The notes beneath the pieces are model-generated. The model saw nothing but the letters and a program-made list of their open reading frames with translations, ran no database searches and was not told where the DNA came from. A stretch of DNA of 64,000 nt from positions 124,001-188,000 of the forward strand of contig CANMQJ010000006.1 of NCBI GenBank assembly GCA_947500005.1, in the 5' to 3' direction. This DNA is from an uncultured Paracoccaceae bacterium (lineage in GTDB: Bacteria > Pseudomonadota > Alphaproteobacteria > Rhodobacterales > Rhodobacteraceae). This document shows positions 1 through 9,316 of the stretch, in pieces (positions within the stretch are counted from its first letter, which is position 1; the number at the start of each line of letters is the position of its first letter). The position numbers were made by a program, and so were the translations under genes.

Positions 1-1
1 G

Positions 2-220
2 GTCCGCCCGATGGACGAGGCTATTTCGACGGCCGGAGGGGTGCGCCGAGAGGCTCTTGATGAGGGCCTCATGCTGCGCGCGATCCCCGGCACGTTCTGC
101 GCCGGGGAAATGCTCGACTGGGAAGCGCCAACAGGCGGCTATCTGTTGACCGCCTCTTTCGCCACCGGCCGCCGGGCGGGGCGATCCGCCGCGCTGTGGC
201 TGTCCCAAAAGGGTGCCTAG
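2..220 (+). CDS. NAD(P)/FAD-dependent oxidoreductase, HI0933/BaiN-like (TIGR03862 type), C-terminal end only
   Basis: Only the last 72 codons are in the window; the reading frame is open at the left edge (V-R-P-M-D-E). The visible stretch holds the family's conserved tail: [13 protein letters not shown], then the segment [16 protein letters not shown] followed by [13 protein letters not shown], which closes the FAD-binding fold in HI0933-like flavoproteins. The physiological substrate of this family is not established. The stop codon overlaps the stop of the convergent glutathione S-transferase gene by a few bases. Because the N-terminal Rossmann motif lies outside the window, the call rests on the C-terminal motif alone. 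Confidence 0.8.
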   Translation, partial: VRPMDEAISTAGGVRREALDEGLMLRAIPGTFCAGEMLDWEAPTGGYLLTASFATGRRAGRSAALWLSQKGA

Positions 221-807
221 CGCACCATTTCCGCTATTTTCTGGAATGCAGGGCGAGAGCGGACCTGCTTGGCGTACGCCTTGAGCGTTTCGGATTCGAT
301 CGGGAAATTGACGCCACGCGCCCAGCCCATGCAGTGGACGCAGAGGATATCCGCAATCGTCATCTTGTCGCCCATCAGGAACGGCCCCTGAAATCCTTCG
401 GCCAGCCGCTCGGCGTTGCGGCCGAATTCCCAGGCGAGGCTGGCGGTAACGGCGGGCACGCGGCGTTCCTCGGGCAGAACGAACGTATGGCGCGCCGCGG
501 TCCAGAGCACCGCGTCGAACTCGTCCAGCAGCATATGGGTCAGCGCGTCCTGCTGCGCGCGCTCCAGCGTGCCGGCGGGATAAGTGAAATCGCCGTGCTT
601 GTCGGCAAGATAGGTCATGATGGCTGTCGAATCGGTCAGGACAGTGTCACCCTCGACCAGCACCGGGATCTTGCCCGACGGGTTGATCTTGAGCACCTCG
701 GGATCATGCGGGCCGACGGCCTCGAAAGTGTAGGGCTGGCCCAGTTCCTCGAGCAGCCAGAGGACGCGAAAGGCCCGGCTCTTGGGACCTCCATAGATCT
801 TGTACAT
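217..807 (-). CDS. glutathione S-transferase family protein
   Basis: 196 residues. The N-terminal thioredoxin-like domain (about 1-78) starts [17 protein letters not shown] and carries the glutathione-site motif NPSGKIPVL followed by [11 protein letters not shown], where the Ser of the D-S/T pair usually contacts the gamma-glutamyl group; the helical C-terminal domain follows. An in-frame upstream ATG at 840 would add 11 residues, but the start at 807 begins exactly at the conserved first strand and is preceded by AGGATAGGGAAA, so it is preferred. The protein is cytosolic and likely conjugates or reduces small electrophiles; substrate unknown. It stands between holA (same strand, 76 bp upstream) and a convergent flavoprotein gene. 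Confidence 0.85.
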   Translation of the reverse strand: MYKIYGGPKSRAFRVLWLLEELGQPYTFEAVGPHDPEVLKINPSGKIPVLVEGDTVLTDSTAIMTYLADKHGDFTYPAGTLERAQQDALTHMLLDEFDAVLWTAARHTFVLPEERRVPAVTASLAWEFGRNAERLAEGFQGPFLMGDKMTIADILCVHCMGWARGVNFPIESETLKAYAKQVRSRPAFQKIAEMVR

Positions 808-883
808 GTGGTTTTCCCTATCCTGATATGATGCGCGCAATGTGACCGCATCCGCTGCGGATGCAATACGTCACGATCTCAAG

Positions 884-1912
884 TCAGCGCGAGCGCGCGA
901 GCATCGCCAGCCGGATCATCGCGCGTTCGACCAAGGCCATGGCCGGTGCGGTCTGATTGGCCGAGCGCAGCGCGAGATCGGTATCGGTCAGCACGGTCAG
1001 CGCGGTTTCCAACTTGTTTGCGCCCCATTGCTGCGCCTGCCGCAAGACGCGGTCGCGGCGGGGGCCATAGATCGGCGGGCGCAGCTTGCCGATCCCTTGT
1101 GCCGGCCCGCCGGGATCGGCGGCGCAGGCATAGAGCGTCCGGAAATGACGCGTGGCCCCGATGCACAGGGCGACCGCATTGGTCCCTTGCGACTGGAGCC
1201 GTTTGATGAGCGGGCCGATCTCGCCCACGCGCCCCTCGGCAACCACGTTGAAGACCGAATCGAGTGCTGCTTCAGTCGATCGCGGCGCGCAGGCCTCGAT
1301 ATCGGCAATGCTCAGCGGGCTGTCGTCGCCGCGCTTGTAGAGCGCAAGCTTTTCCATCGTCTGTCCGAAATCGCCCGGCCCCAATTCGGCGGAAAGGTCG
1401 GTGAGCGCCGACATGCTGTCGCGTGGCACATCACGCAGCCCGGCCTCGGACAGAATTCGCTCGATCTCGGCGCGGGAGGGTGGATCGTCGTAGAGGCCCA
1501 CGGCAAAGGCGTTGCGGTGCCCCTCGAACGCCTTGCGGATTTTCGAGGTCGGTTTGAGAGCGCCGGCAGTGACGATGATCTGGGCGTCGCCATCGGCCCA
1601 GTCCTCCAATGCGGCGAGGATCGCGGGGGCGGAATGCTCGGTGGCGTCCTCGACAAAGACGGCGCGGGGGCCGGGAAAGAAGCCCACCGCCTTGACCGCG
1701 TCCAGAAGTTGCGCGGGATCGCTGCGAAGATCGCCCCCCGCCATGCGGGTCAGGCGCATTTCCTCCTCGGCGCCGGGGCCAAGAAGGGCCGTCAGAACCT
1801 GTTGACGCTTGAGGGCGACTCGCATCGCGTCGCCGCCGTAAATCAGCAGGCCGGTCTTGGCCGCATCAGGCTTTGCGAAGTAGCCATCCGCCTCGCGCGC
1901 GGAAAGCTTCAT
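884..1912 (-). CDS. holA: DNA polymerase III subunit delta
   Basis: 342 residues, normal length for HolA. Delta is the clamp-loader subunit that opens the beta clamp. The N-terminal part has the family pattern: LLIYGGDAMRVALKRQQVL in place of a functional Walker A, then FFPGPRAVFVEDAT, then IIVTAGALKPTSKIRK, followed by the helical collar domain at the C-terminus (GATRHFRTLY region). The gene follows lptE with a 4-base ATGA overlap (1909-1912), so translation of the two is probably coupled. The arrangement leuS-lptE-holA is a common alphaproteobacterial cluster and supports the call. Confidence 0.9.
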   Translation of the reverse strand: MKLSAREADGYFAKPDAAKTGLLIYGGDAMRVALKRQQVLTALLGPGAEEEMRLTRMAGGDLRSDPAQLLDAVKAVGFFPGPRAVFVEDATEHSAPAILAALEDWADGDAQIIVTAGALKPTSKIRKAFEGHRNAFAVGLYDDPPSRAEIERILSEAGLRDVPRDSMSALTDLSAELGPGDFGQTMEKLALYKRGDDSPLSIADIEACAPRSTEAALDSVFNVVAEGRVGEIGPLIKRLQSQGTNAVALCIGATRHFRTLYACAADPGGPAQGIGKLRPPIYGPRRDRVLRQAQQWGANKLETALTVLTDTDLALRSANQTAPAMALVERAMIRLAMLARSR

Positions 1913-2394
1913 GTCGGCAGGTCCACCGTCGCCAAGATCCGTGTGGTGATCTGGTCGGCCAGGATTCCCATCAGCCGCTCGCGCGCGTCGCGTTCGCTGG
2001 CCAGAGTCTCGACCGTCGAGCCGGTGGCGGAATAGCCGGTGAAATTCTCGACTTCGCCGGACGCCACGACTTCTCCATCGGCGAGCCGGGTCAGCGTATA
2101 GACCGCTTCGCCCACCAGCGAATAGCGCGTGGTCTCGTTCGCGGGGGTGATCGCCTGGCCTTGGGTCTCGGTCGCGACACCGACCTCAAGCGCATAGGCG
2201 GCGGACCCTGAACGGCCCAAGCGCTGTTCAAGGTTCTCTACGAGGAAGAAGGCTTCGGTGGTCTCCGGCGCCGAAACGGCAACCTGACCATAGAGCGCGG
2301 AACCGCTGCCGCCGGGTGCATAGACCGGCTGAAACCCGCAGGCGGCCAGCCCCAGCGAGATCAACAGCAACGATTTTCGTCTAGACCACGACAT
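1909..2394 (-). CDS. lptE: LPS assembly lipoprotein LptE
   Basis: 161 residues with a lipoprotein signal: positive start (SRRK), hydrophobic core and lipobox LAAC with Cys19, followed by GFQPVYAPG, the typical beginning of mature alphaproteobacterial LptE. LptE sits as a plug inside LptD in the outer membrane and helps insert lipopolysaccharide. The C-terminal half has the expected long beta-strands and a final amphipathic helix ([14 protein letters not shown]). The gene overlaps the end of leuS by 14 bases and the start of holA by 4, so the three genes form one transcription unit. The sequence is divergent from enteric LptE, so the assignment depends on lipobox, size and gene order together. 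Confidence 0.85.
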   Translation of the reverse strand: MSWSRRKSLLLISLGLAACGFQPVYAPGGSGSALYGQVAVSAPETTEAFFLVENLEQRLGRSGSAAYALEVGVATETQGQAITPANETTRYSLVGEAVYTLTRLADGEVVASGEVENFTGYSATGSTVETLASERDARERLMGILADQITTRILATVDLPT

Positions 2395-4930
2395 TCACGA
2401 TCCGGCCCGGCACCACGATGACCTTCTTGGGCTGCCCGCCATCGAGCGCCCGCAGCACAGCATCAGTCTGGAGCGCGCGTTTTTCAACCTCGGACTTGTC
2501 GAGATCCCTGGGTACGGTGATTTCGCCACGTCGCTTGCCGTTGACCTGGATCGGCAGGGTCACGCTGTCCTCGACCAGCATCGACTCGTCGGCCACCGGC
2601 CAGGGCGCGGTGGCAATCAGCCCCTCGCCGCCCAGCAGCGACCAGAGCTCCTCGGCCAGGTGCGGGGTCATGGGCGACATGAGCTGGACCAGTGTGCGCG
2701 CGGCTGTCCGTTTCGCTTCGGCCCCGGCCTTGGAGCGCGCAAGCGTGTTGGTGAAGCCGTACAGCTTGGCGATCGCAGCGTTGAAGCCGAAGCTTTCCAG
2801 CCCCAGCGTTACGTCCCGGATCGCCTTGTGCATCTCGCGCATCAGCTCATCATCGGCCCCTTGCGGGCCCTCTTCGGAGGCGGCGATCTCGCTCGCGATA
2901 CGGTGGACACGGGCCAGGTGCTTGTGCGCGGCCTCGGCGCCTGCGGCGGTCCATTCCACGTCGCGTTCGGGCGGTGAATCGCTCAGAACGAACCAGCGGA
3001 CGGTATCGGCGCCATAGGTCGCCACGATCCGCATCGGATCGACCACATTTTTCTTGGATTTCGACATCTTGGCCGAAGGGACGACTTCGACCTCTTCGCC
3101 CGTGGCCCCCAGGCGGGCGCCGGATTCGTGGATCTCGACATCCTCGGGGAAGTGATAGACCGGCCGGTCCTTTTCATCCCGCGTGACATAGATCGCGTGG
3201 GTGACCATCCCTTGTGTGAAAAGCGCGTTGAACGGCTCCTTGCATTTCTCGGGAAGGTGTCCGGTGATGTGCATGGCCCGCGCGAAGAAGCGCGAGTAGA
3301 GCAGGTGCAGGATCGCGTGTTCGATGCCCCCGATATACTGGTCGACATTCATCCAGTACTCGGCCTCTGCCATGTCGGTGGGCGTCTCGGCCCGCGGCGC
3401 GGTGAAGCGCGCGAAATACCACGAACTGTCGACGAAGGTGTCCATCGTGTCCGTCTCGCGCCGGGCGGGCTTGCTGCAAGCGGGGCAGGGCGCATCGCGC
3501 CAGGTCGGGTGACGGTCGAGCGGGTTGCCCGGCTTGTCGAAGGTCACGTCGTCGGGCAGGCGGACGGGCAGGTTCTCCTTGCGCTCGGGCACCACGCCGC
3601 AGGCCTCGCAATGCACCACCGGGATCGGGCAGCCCCAGTAACGCTGGCGCGACAGCCCCCAGTCGCGCAGGCGGTACTTGGTCACACCCTGGCCCCAGCC
3701 TTCGGCCTCGGCCTTGTCGATGGTGGCGTCGATGGCCTCTTCGCCGGTGGCGACGTCGAGCCCCGCGAAGTGATCCACCCAGCGGACCTTTTCGGATTTG
3801 GGCGGCACGAAGGCCTCGGTTGTCACGGGGCTGTCGTCGTCGAGGGCAAAGAAGGTGTCGATCACCGGCAGGTCGTATTTGCGGCAGAAGTCGAGGTCGC
3901 GCTGGTCATGAGCGGGGCAGCCGAAGATGGCGCCGGTGCCGTAATCCATGAGGATGAAATTCGCGATCCAGACCGGCAGTTCCCATTCGGGATTCAGCGG
4001 GTGTTTCACGCGGATACCGGTGTCATAGCCCAGCTTGGGCGCGGTCTCGATCGCCTCTTCGGTGGTTCCGCCCTTGCGGCATTCGGCAAGAAAATCAGCC
4101 ACTTCGGCGCTTTCGGCCTCCATCGCCTTGGCGATGGGGTGATCGGGGGAGATGCCGACGAAGCTGGCACCCAACAGTGTGTCGGGCCGCGTCGTGTAGA
4201 CGGTGATCGGCTCGCCGTCATCGGTGCGGTAAAAGGCGAATTGCAGGCCCCGCGACTTGCCGATCCAGTTCTCTTGCATGAGCCGGACCTTGGCCGGCCA
4301 GTCCTCCAGCGTGTCGAGCGCCGAAAGCAGTTCCTCGGAGAAATCGGAGATCTTGAAGAACCACTGCGTCAGTTCGCGCCGCTCTACCAGCGCACCCGAG
4401 CGCCAGCCGCGTCCGTTCTCGACCTGTTCGTTGGCGAGCACCGTCATGTCGACCGGGTCCCAGTTCACCACCGCGTTCTTGCGATAGACCAGCCCCGCCT
4501 CAAGCATGTCGAGAAACAGCGCCTGTTGCTGGCCGTAATATTCCGGATCGCAGGTTGCGAACATGCGCGTCCAGTCCAGCGCGAAACCCAGCGGCTTCAT
4601 CTGCGCGACCATGTCGTCGATGTTCTTGTAGGTCCACTCCTTCGGGTGCCCGCCCGACGCCATCGCGGCGTTCTCGGCCGGCATGCCGAACGCGTCGAAG
4701 CCCATGGGGTGCAGAACATTGTAGCCGTTGGCCAGCTTGTGCCGCGCGATCACGTCGCCCATCGTGTAGTTGCGCACATGGCCCACATGGATGCGCCCCG
4801 AGGGGTAGGGGAACATCTCCAGCACGTAGTACTTCGGCTTGTCCCCGCTGCGGGTTGCCTGGAATACACCGGCCTTTTCCCAGGCCTCCTGCCATCTGGC
4901 CTCGATCTTGGTGGCGGAATAGCGCGACAT
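2381..4930 (-). CDS. leuS: leucyl-tRNA synthetase
   Basis: 849 residues, full-length class I synthetase that charges tRNA-Leu. The HIGH signature is HVGH at residues 48-51 inside [19 protein letters not shown]; the KMSKS loop is [10 protein letters not shown] near residue 620; the CP1 editing domain lies between them (about 220-420, with the TTRPDTL motif typical of editing sites). A Cys-rich zinc-binding region (HCEACG ... CPACS) lies about 440-495. The C-terminal anticodon-binding part ends PGRIVNVVV. The gene is first in the leuS-lptE-holA unit; its start lies just downstream of the terminator of the DUF3576 gene on the same strand. Confidence 0.98.
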   Translation of the reverse strand: MSRYSATKIEARWQEAWEKAGVFQATRSGDKPKYYVLEMFPYPSGRIHVGHVRNYTMGDVIARHKLANGYNVLHPMGFDAFGMPAENAAMASGGHPKEWTYKNIDDMVAQMKPLGFALDWTRMFATCDPEYYGQQQALFLDMLEAGLVYRKNAVVNWDPVDMTVLANEQVENGRGWRSGALVERRELTQWFFKISDFSEELLSALDTLEDWPAKVRLMQENWIGKSRGLQFAFYRTDDGEPITVYTTRPDTLLGASFVGISPDHPIAKAMEAESAEVADFLAECRKGGTTEEAIETAPKLGYDTGIRVKHPLNPEWELPVWIANFILMDYGTGAIFGCPAHDQRDLDFCRKYDLPVIDTFFALDDDSPVTTEAFVPPKSEKVRWVDHFAGLDVATGEEAIDATIDKAEAEGWGQGVTKYRLRDWGLSRQRYWGCPIPVVHCEACGVVPERKENLPVRLPDDVTFDKPGNPLDRHPTWRDAPCPACSKPARRETDTMDTFVDSSWYFARFTAPRAETPTDMAEAEYWMNVDQYIGGIEHAILHLLYSRFFARAMHITGHLPEKCKEPFNALFTQGMVTHAIYVTRDEKDRPVYHFPEDVEIHESGARLGATGEEVEVVPSAKMSKSKKNVVDPMRIVATYGADTVRWFVLSDSPPERDVEWTAAGAEAAHKHLARVHRIASEIAASEEGPQGADDELMREMHKAIRDVTLGLESFGFNAAIAKLYGFTNTLARSKAGAEAKRTAARTLVQLMSPMTPHLAEELWSLLGGEGLIATAPWPVADESMLVEDSVTLPIQVNGKRRGEITVPRDLDKSEVEKRALQTDAVLRALDGGQPKKVIVVPGRIVNVVV

Positions 4931-4950
4931 GCGGGCGGTCCTTTTTCAAT

Positions 4951-4975
4951 GAAAACGCCGGGTAAGAACCCGGCG
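4951..4975 (-). terminator. rho-independent terminator of the DUF3576 gene
   Basis: Perfect 8-bp stem (4956-4963 with 4968-4975), 4-base loop, followed on the minus strand by TTTTC. It lies 28 bases past the stop codon of the DUF3576 gene and just ahead of the leuS start, so it separates the two genes transcriptionally although they share a strand. Confidence 0.75.
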
Positions 4976-5003
4976 CGGTGATAGAGCGATCTGCGGCGGA
5001 ATG

Positions 5004-5516
5004 CTAGAGCGCGTCGTCGGCGATCCGCAACTGGCGCGCGCGGGAGAGAATCGCATCCTCGACGGCGCGGTTGGTGGCGGCGCTGACCGGGCGGCCGCCG
5101 CTTGTCTGAAGCGACACCGAAAGCGAACGGGCGTCAAGCGCGGGATCCTTGATATGTACCGTCGCGCGATAGGTCTGCCCGCCACCGGGCGGACGACCAT
5201 AGCCGGTGTTTATCACCCCGGTGAAGGGGTCGACCGACTGCACCGGCAGGAAGTTCAGCACATCGAGAGAGGCGGCCCAGAGGTAGCGGTTGACCTGTCC
5301 GGTCTGCTCACCCTTGCGGTTGGGGCCGAAGATGTCCCAGATCGAGGACCGGTCGTAGTTCTGCGGTGCCGCCTCGCGGTTGTTGGCGATGATCCCCTGG
5401 TCGGTCGAGACCGCACTTGAGGTGGGGGCCACACCGGTGGGGCGGCTTCCGCAGGCGGCGACTATGAGGCCGGCGGCCAGGACAAGGGCCGTTTTCACCG
5501 GGAACTGAAGCTTCAT
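5004..5516 (-). CDS. DUF3576 domain lipoprotein
   Basis: 170 residues. A lipoprotein signal is clear: hydrophobic stretch ending IVAAC with Cys22 as the lipidated residue. The mature part contains the DUF3576 hallmarks: SSIWDIFG, NRYLWAASLDVLNFLP and DPFTGVINTGYG. The molecular function of this family is unknown; it is widespread in alphaproteobacteria and very often sits beside leuS, as here. It is probably anchored in the periplasmic face of the envelope. A terminator separates it from leuS, so the neighbourhood is conserved without co-transcription being required. Confidence 0.9.
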   Translation of the reverse strand: MKLQFPVKTALVLAAGLIVAACGSRPTGVAPTSSAVSTDQGIIANNREAAPQNYDRSSIWDIFGPNRKGEQTGQVNRYLWAASLDVLNFLPVQSVDPFTGVINTGYGRPPGGGQTYRATVHIKDPALDARSLSVSLQTSGGRPVSAATNRAVEDAILSRARQLRIADDAL

Positions 5517-5808
5517 CTGGCGCTCCTGACAGTATTGCGCGTGGGAAACTCCTACCTAAGGCGCGAGGACGGGGCAAGCCACTATGCGGACGGTCGCTTT
5601 TTCCCGTGTCGCGGGGCCGCCACCGGCGTATCGTCCTTGCGAAAGGGGAGGCACTGCAACACTGTGGCAAAGCTGCACCATCCGTGACGACTTTGCGCGC
5701 CCCCCGCCGCCAAGTCTTGCCAAAATGGGGCGGAAAGAGCGAAACCCCTGTCCATACCCACGCTGGATTCTCCGGTTTGGGCGTATGATTGAAACCGAGG
5801 GAAAAACG

Positions 5809-6801
5809 ATGAAAAAGATTCTCTTCGCAACGACTGCGCTGATCGCCACCGCAAGCGTCGCAGCTGCAGACGTTCGCCTGAGCGGCTACGGCCGTTTCGG
5901 TCTGGACTACAACGACGCCAACGACCGCGCCGTCAACGGTATCTCCAAGACCACCATCACCAGCCGTCTGCGTCTGCAGTTCGACATGTCGGCCGAAACC
6001 GACGGCGGCGTGCAGTTCGACGCCCGCTTCCGCGCCCAGGCAGAAAGCCGTGACAACACCCCCGGTGGTGCAATGTTCAACGGCGCACGTTTCGGCGTGG
6101 TCTATAACGGTGTCCGCGTGAACGTCGGCAACATCATCGGCGCGATCGAAAACATGCCCGGCACCTACCTCGAGACCCGCACCGCGGGCATCGGTATCGA
6201 CGGCGCAAGCTTCTACAGCCACGTCGGCAACGTGAACAACGAGTTCTTCAACTGGGACGCTTATTCGTCGGCAGGCGTTGGCGCGAACGGCGTTGAAGTC
6301 CTGTACTCGGCAAACGGCTTCACCGGCCACCTGTCGTACTCGACCGACAACGGTGCAGTTGCCGCTGACCGTATCGGCGTCATGCTGGCCTACAACTGGA
6401 ACGACTGGACCTTCGCAGCCGCGCACCAGTCCTCCGACCTGATGTGGGAAGACAAGACCCTCGTCTCCGTCGCATGGGACGGCGGCCAGTGGGGCGCACG
6501 TGTCGCATATGCCGACAACGACGGCATCGACAAGTACGGCATCTACGGCAACGTGGACATCGGCGCAGCTTCGAACCTGCTTGTGTTCTACACCAACGAA
6601 GACGCGGTTTCCGCGGCTGACGTTGCAGCCGGCCGTGGCGACAACCGTGACGGTATCGCTGGTTCGAACATGAACGAGGGTGGCTCCTACGGTATCCACT
6701 ACTCCTATGACCTGGGTGGCGGTGCTTCCGTCGAAGCCGGCTACCGCCGCGCGTCGAACGACAACGACACCTTCCAGGCCGGTGTGTACTTCAGCTTCTA
6801 A
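5809..6801 (+). CDS. outer membrane porin (general diffusion, alphaproteobacterial type)
   Basis: 330 residues. The signal peptide is MKKILFATTALIATASVAAA followed by DVRLSGYGRFGLDY, the classical start of a Rhodobacter-type 16-stranded trimeric porin. Alternating strands, many aromatic and Gly/Asn residues, and a C-terminal Phe (VYFSF) fit outer-membrane insertion through BamA. An ATG-less upstream extension exists but the signal peptide and GAGGG ribosome site at 5796-5801 fix the start at 5809. Codon use is extremely uniform (AAC, GAC, GGC, CTG, TAC), marking a highly expressed gene. It has its own strong terminator. The 292-bp gap upstream must hold its promoter; TATGAT at 5784 is a possible -10 but I see no convincing -35. 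Confidence 0.93.
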   Translation: MKKILFATTALIATASVAAADVRLSGYGRFGLDYNDANDRAVNGISKTTITSRLRLQFDMSAETDGGVQFDARFRAQAESRDNTPGGAMFNGARFGVVYNGVRVNVGNIIGAIENMPGTYLETRTAGIGIDGASFYSHVGNVNNEFFNWDAYSSAGVGANGVEVLYSANGFTGHLSYSTDNGAVAADRIGVMLAYNWNDWTFAAAHQSSDLMWEDKTLVSVAWDGGQWGARVAYADNDGIDKYGIYGNVDIGAASNLLVFYTNEDAVSAADVAAGRGDNRDGIAGSNMNEGGSYGIHYSYDLGGGASVEAGYRRASNDNDTFQAGVYFSF

Positions 6802-6831
6802 GCTGATCACCGTCTGACGGTTTCGATTAGG

Positions 6832-6863
6832 AGGGCAGGTCTCAGGACCTGCCCTTTCCTTTT
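6832..6863 (+). terminator. rho-independent terminator of the porin gene
   Basis: Perfect 10-bp stem (6832-6841 with 6846-6855), TCAG loop, followed by TTCCTTTT. It begins 30 bases after the porin stop codon. Confidence 0.9.
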
Positions 6864-6913
6864 GCGATGATCTGGTGTTTCTCTGCATCCCGAGTGCAGG
6901 ACGGGAGGATCCA

Positions 6914-7573
6914 ATGTCGTTGGATGAAATCAGGACACGCATTGCCAGGGCAGAGGGAAAGGCCGGGCGCGCTCCGGGCTCGGTCAGGCTGATCGCCGTG
7001 TCGAAGGTGCAGCCGAACGAGCGGGTCGAGGCGGTGCTGGACCAGGGCCACCGTATCTTTGGCGAAAACCGGGTGCAGGAGGCCGCAGGCAAGTGGCCGG
7101 CATTCCGCGAGCGCTATGACGGGATCGAACTGCACCTTATCGGCCCCTTGCAGACCAACAAGGCGCGGCAGGCAATGGAACTGGTGGATGCGATCCATTC
7201 CATCGACCGGTCCAAGCTGGCCCGCACGGTTGCGCGCCTGGCGCAGGAGATCGGTCGCTGCCCCGACCTGTTCATCCAGGTGAACACCGGTGAGGAGGAA
7301 CAAAAGGCCGGTGTCATGCCGGACGAGGTTGATGCGTTCGTTGCCGAATGCCGGGACCTGGACCTGCCGATCCGTGGTCTCATGTGCATTCCGCCGGTAG
7401 ACGAGGAACCCTCTCTGCATTTCGCCCTGCTTGCCAAAATCGCCGCGCGCAACGGCTTGGAGGGGCTGTCGATGGGAATGAGTGGCGATTTCGAAACAGC
7501 CGTCGCACTTGGCGCAACCCATGTAAGGGTCGGATCGGCCATTTTCGGAGAACGTGTCAAACCCGAGGGATGA
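6914..7573 (+). CDS. yggS: YggS/PLPBP family pyridoxal 5'-phosphate-binding protein
   Basis: 219 residues, one alanine-racemase-like TIM barrel without the second domain. The PLP lysine is K31 in IAVSKVQP; FGENRVQE, the LIGPLQTNKA region and MGMSGDFETAVALGATHVRVGSAIFG are the conserved family motifs. Members bind PLP and keep the free B6 pool and amino/keto acid balance in order; no enzymatic reaction is proven. The start at 6914 is chosen because GGGAGGA lies 5 bases upstream and the protein begins at the family N-terminus. The last 17 bases overlap the end of the convergent L,D-transpeptidase gene. Confidence 0.93.
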   Translation: MSLDEIRTRIARAEGKAGRAPGSVRLIAVSKVQPNERVEAVLDQGHRIFGENRVQEAAGKWPAFRERYDGIELHLIGPLQTNKARQAMELVDAIHSIDRSKLARTVARLAQEIGRCPDLFIQVNTGEEEQKAGVMPDEVDAFVAECRDLDLPIRGLMCIPPVDEEPSLHFALLAKIAARNGLEGLSMGMSGDFETAVALGATHVRVGSAIFGERVKPEG

Positions 7574-8057
7574 TCAACCTCGTCCCATGACCGATATGCC
7601 GTGCGATCCACATGAGATGTTCGCGCCGGAAAGCCACGCACCCCTGGGTCGGGTATCCCGCACGTCGCCATTGGTGCAGGAAGATCGCCGAACCGCGCCC
7701 CGGCACCGCCTGAGGCCAATTCCAGTCGGTCAGGATCACAAGGTCATAGAGCGGATCGGCACGCCGCAGCCGCTCGTGGCTGAAGGCATGAGGCGCGCGG
7801 ACCATCAGGTTGTAATCGGGATCCTCGACGTCATCCGACCACAGGTCCGAAGGGCCGATCGGCACGGCCCAGTCCGTCGGGCGGGGCAGGCGGTCGGGCC
7901 GGTACAGGATTCCGACGATACGGTGGGTGCCGACCGGCGTGGTCCCGTCGCCCTCGCGCTTGGCGCGGCTCAATCCGCCCTTGCCGATCGTGCAGGGAAA
8001 GCGCCGCCCTCGGAAACGCAGACCCTTTGGGGTCAGGACCATGTCGGCCGGTGTCAC
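7557..8057 (-). CDS. L,D-transpeptidase (YkuD-fold) family protein without signal peptide
   Basis: 166 residues. The YkuD core is visible: TIGKGGLSRAKREGDGTTPVG, a candidate catalytic His at 128 (IFLHQW) and the nucleophile Cys140 in YPTQGCVAF, matching the S/T-x-G-C motif. L,D-transpeptidases form 3-3 peptidoglycan cross-links or attach proteins to the wall. There is no signal peptide or membrane segment, so export is unexplained; either a leaderless route or a cytoplasmic substrate must be considered. The ATG at 8057 overlaps the ribA stop as ATGA, indicating translational coupling; a second Met six codons in (8042) is the alternative start. It ends inside the convergent yggS gene. Confidence 0.85.
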   Translation of the reverse strand: MTPADMVLTPKGLRFRGRRFPCTIGKGGLSRAKREGDGTTPVGTHRIVGILYRPDRLPRPTDWAVPIGPSDLWSDDVEDPDYNLMVRAPHAFSHERLRRADPLYDLVILTDWNWPQAVPGRGSAIFLHQWRRAGYPTQGCVAFRREHLMWIARHIGHGTRLIIPRV

Positions 8058-9148
8058 AGCAGGTGTCCCGACTTGGCCGCTTTGGTCGCCAGGTAGCCGC
8101 GATTATGCGCGGTCTCGCCTACCTTGAGAGGCACCCGCTCGGTCACGGCGATTCCCGTCCGCTCCATCATCGCGATCTTGGCGGGGTTGTTGGTAAGCAG
8201 GCGGACCGAAGAAAAGCCCAGCGAGGTCAGGATATCCGAGCCCAGCCGAAAATCGCGCTCGTCATCCTCGAAGCCCAACCGGTGATTGGCCTCGACCGTG
8301 TCGAACCCCTGATCCTGAAGGGAATAGGCGCGCATCTTGTTTGCCAGCCCGATTCCGCGTCCTTCCTGGTTGAGATAGAGCAGTACGCCCGCGCCCTCCT
8401 CGCCCATCTGCGCAAGCGCGCCGCGCAGTTGCGGCCCGCAATCGCATTTCAGGCTGCCCATCAGGTCGCCGGTGAAACAGGCCGAATGTAGCCGGGCCAG
8501 CACGGGCTTTTTGCGGTCCGGGCGGCCGATCTCGATGGCGTAGTGCTCCTCTCCGCCATCCTCGGGACGAAAGACATGCAGGCGACCTGCCTCGGAGACC
8601 TCCATGGGAAGGCGCGCGGCGACCACCTCGTGCAGAGGGCTGCGTTCCGCCAGGTGAGGCGCAGCAAGGGCATGGTCGATATAGGTCAGCCCGTTGGCCA
8701 CGGCGAACCCGCGGACATCCGCAAGCGGAAGCACCACGGCTGCGGGCAGCAACCGCGCCGATTTCGCCAGGTTCACAGCCAGCCTGTGCAGGGCCGCCGA
8801 ACCCTCGCGCTGGCTGTGCAGGGGGCCCTTCATCGGTCTCGAGAGATCATCGGAAGGATCAGCCACGGCTTGCGCCCAGTACAGATCCGCGTCAGCCGGA
8901 ATGACCACCCGGGCGAGATCCCCGTCATAGGCTCGTGCCTTGAGCGTTTCGGCTCGGCGTCCGGTGATGGCGATCACTGGCTGGCCCCCGAGCGCCCGCA
9001 AATCCGACAACCTTTCGGCGGTCAGGGTTTCGGCAGACAGCGCAAGCGCGCCGGTCCCGTCCTCGGCCCCGAGCGCCACGGCCAACCCCATGCGCAGGTC
9101 TGCCCGCGCCCGGGCGATGAGTTCGGTGATGTCGGGCAGCAGGCTCAT
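8054..9148 (-). CDS. ribA: GTP cyclohydrolase II with degenerate RibB-like N-terminal domain
   Basis: 364 residues. The C-terminal half (about 165-364) is GTP cyclohydrolase II, the first step of riboflavin synthesis: ARLHSACFTGDLMGSLKCDCG supplies the three zinc cysteines, LLYLNQEGRGIGLANKMRAY the catalytic region, and LLTNNPAKI the guanine-recognition segment. The first ~160 residues align in layout with 3,4-dihydroxy-2-butanone 4-phosphate synthase (RibB) but lack its acidic DDEDRENEGD loop, so RibB activity is not expected. It is co-directional and coupled with the L,D-transpeptidase gene and divergent from the response-regulator gene 168 bp away. Confidence 0.92.
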   Translation of the reverse strand: MSLLPDITELIARARADLRMGLAVALGAEDGTGALALSAETLTAERLSDLRALGGQPVIAITGRRAETLKARAYDGDLARVVIPADADLYWAQAVADPSDDLSRPMKGPLHSQREGSAALHRLAVNLAKSARLLPAAVVLPLADVRGFAVANGLTYIDHALAAPHLAERSPLHEVVAARLPMEVSEAGRLHVFRPEDGGEEHYAIEIGRPDRKKPVLARLHSACFTGDLMGSLKCDCGPQLRGALAQMGEEGAGVLLYLNQEGRGIGLANKMRAYSLQDQGFDTVEANHRLGFEDDERDFRLGSDILTSLGFSSVRLLTNNPAKIAMMERTGIAVTERVPLKVGETAHNRGYLATKAAKSGHLL

Positions 9149-9199
9149 CTTAAGTTGTCCTGTAACGTGTTTGCCCCTTACCTAGTCGCTTGCATCCGG

Positions 9200-9212
9200 A
9201 ATGTGAAACATT
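9200..9212. promoter_or_regulatory. short palindrome in the ribA / response-regulator divergent gap
   Basis: AATGT-GAA-ACATT, a perfect 5-3-5 inverted repeat, lies midway between the divergent starts of ribA and the OmpR-class regulator. Position and symmetry fit a protein-binding site, possibly for autoregulation, but the motif is short and unassigned. Confidence 0.3.
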
Positions 9213-9316
9213 TCCCCTGCGATGGACACATGGGCGTGAAACCGTTGCAGCAATTCTTGTTGCGCAGGGGCGGTGCCCTCACCTGACCCATGCATGGGGA
9301 CGATAGGAGACGACCG

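Noticed and set aside
5308..7092. 594-codon open frame on the minus strand through the porin gene
   Set aside because: It mirrors the porin coding frame. The porin's narrow codon set removes stop codons from the opposite strand; the translation is Val/Ala-rich without family features.
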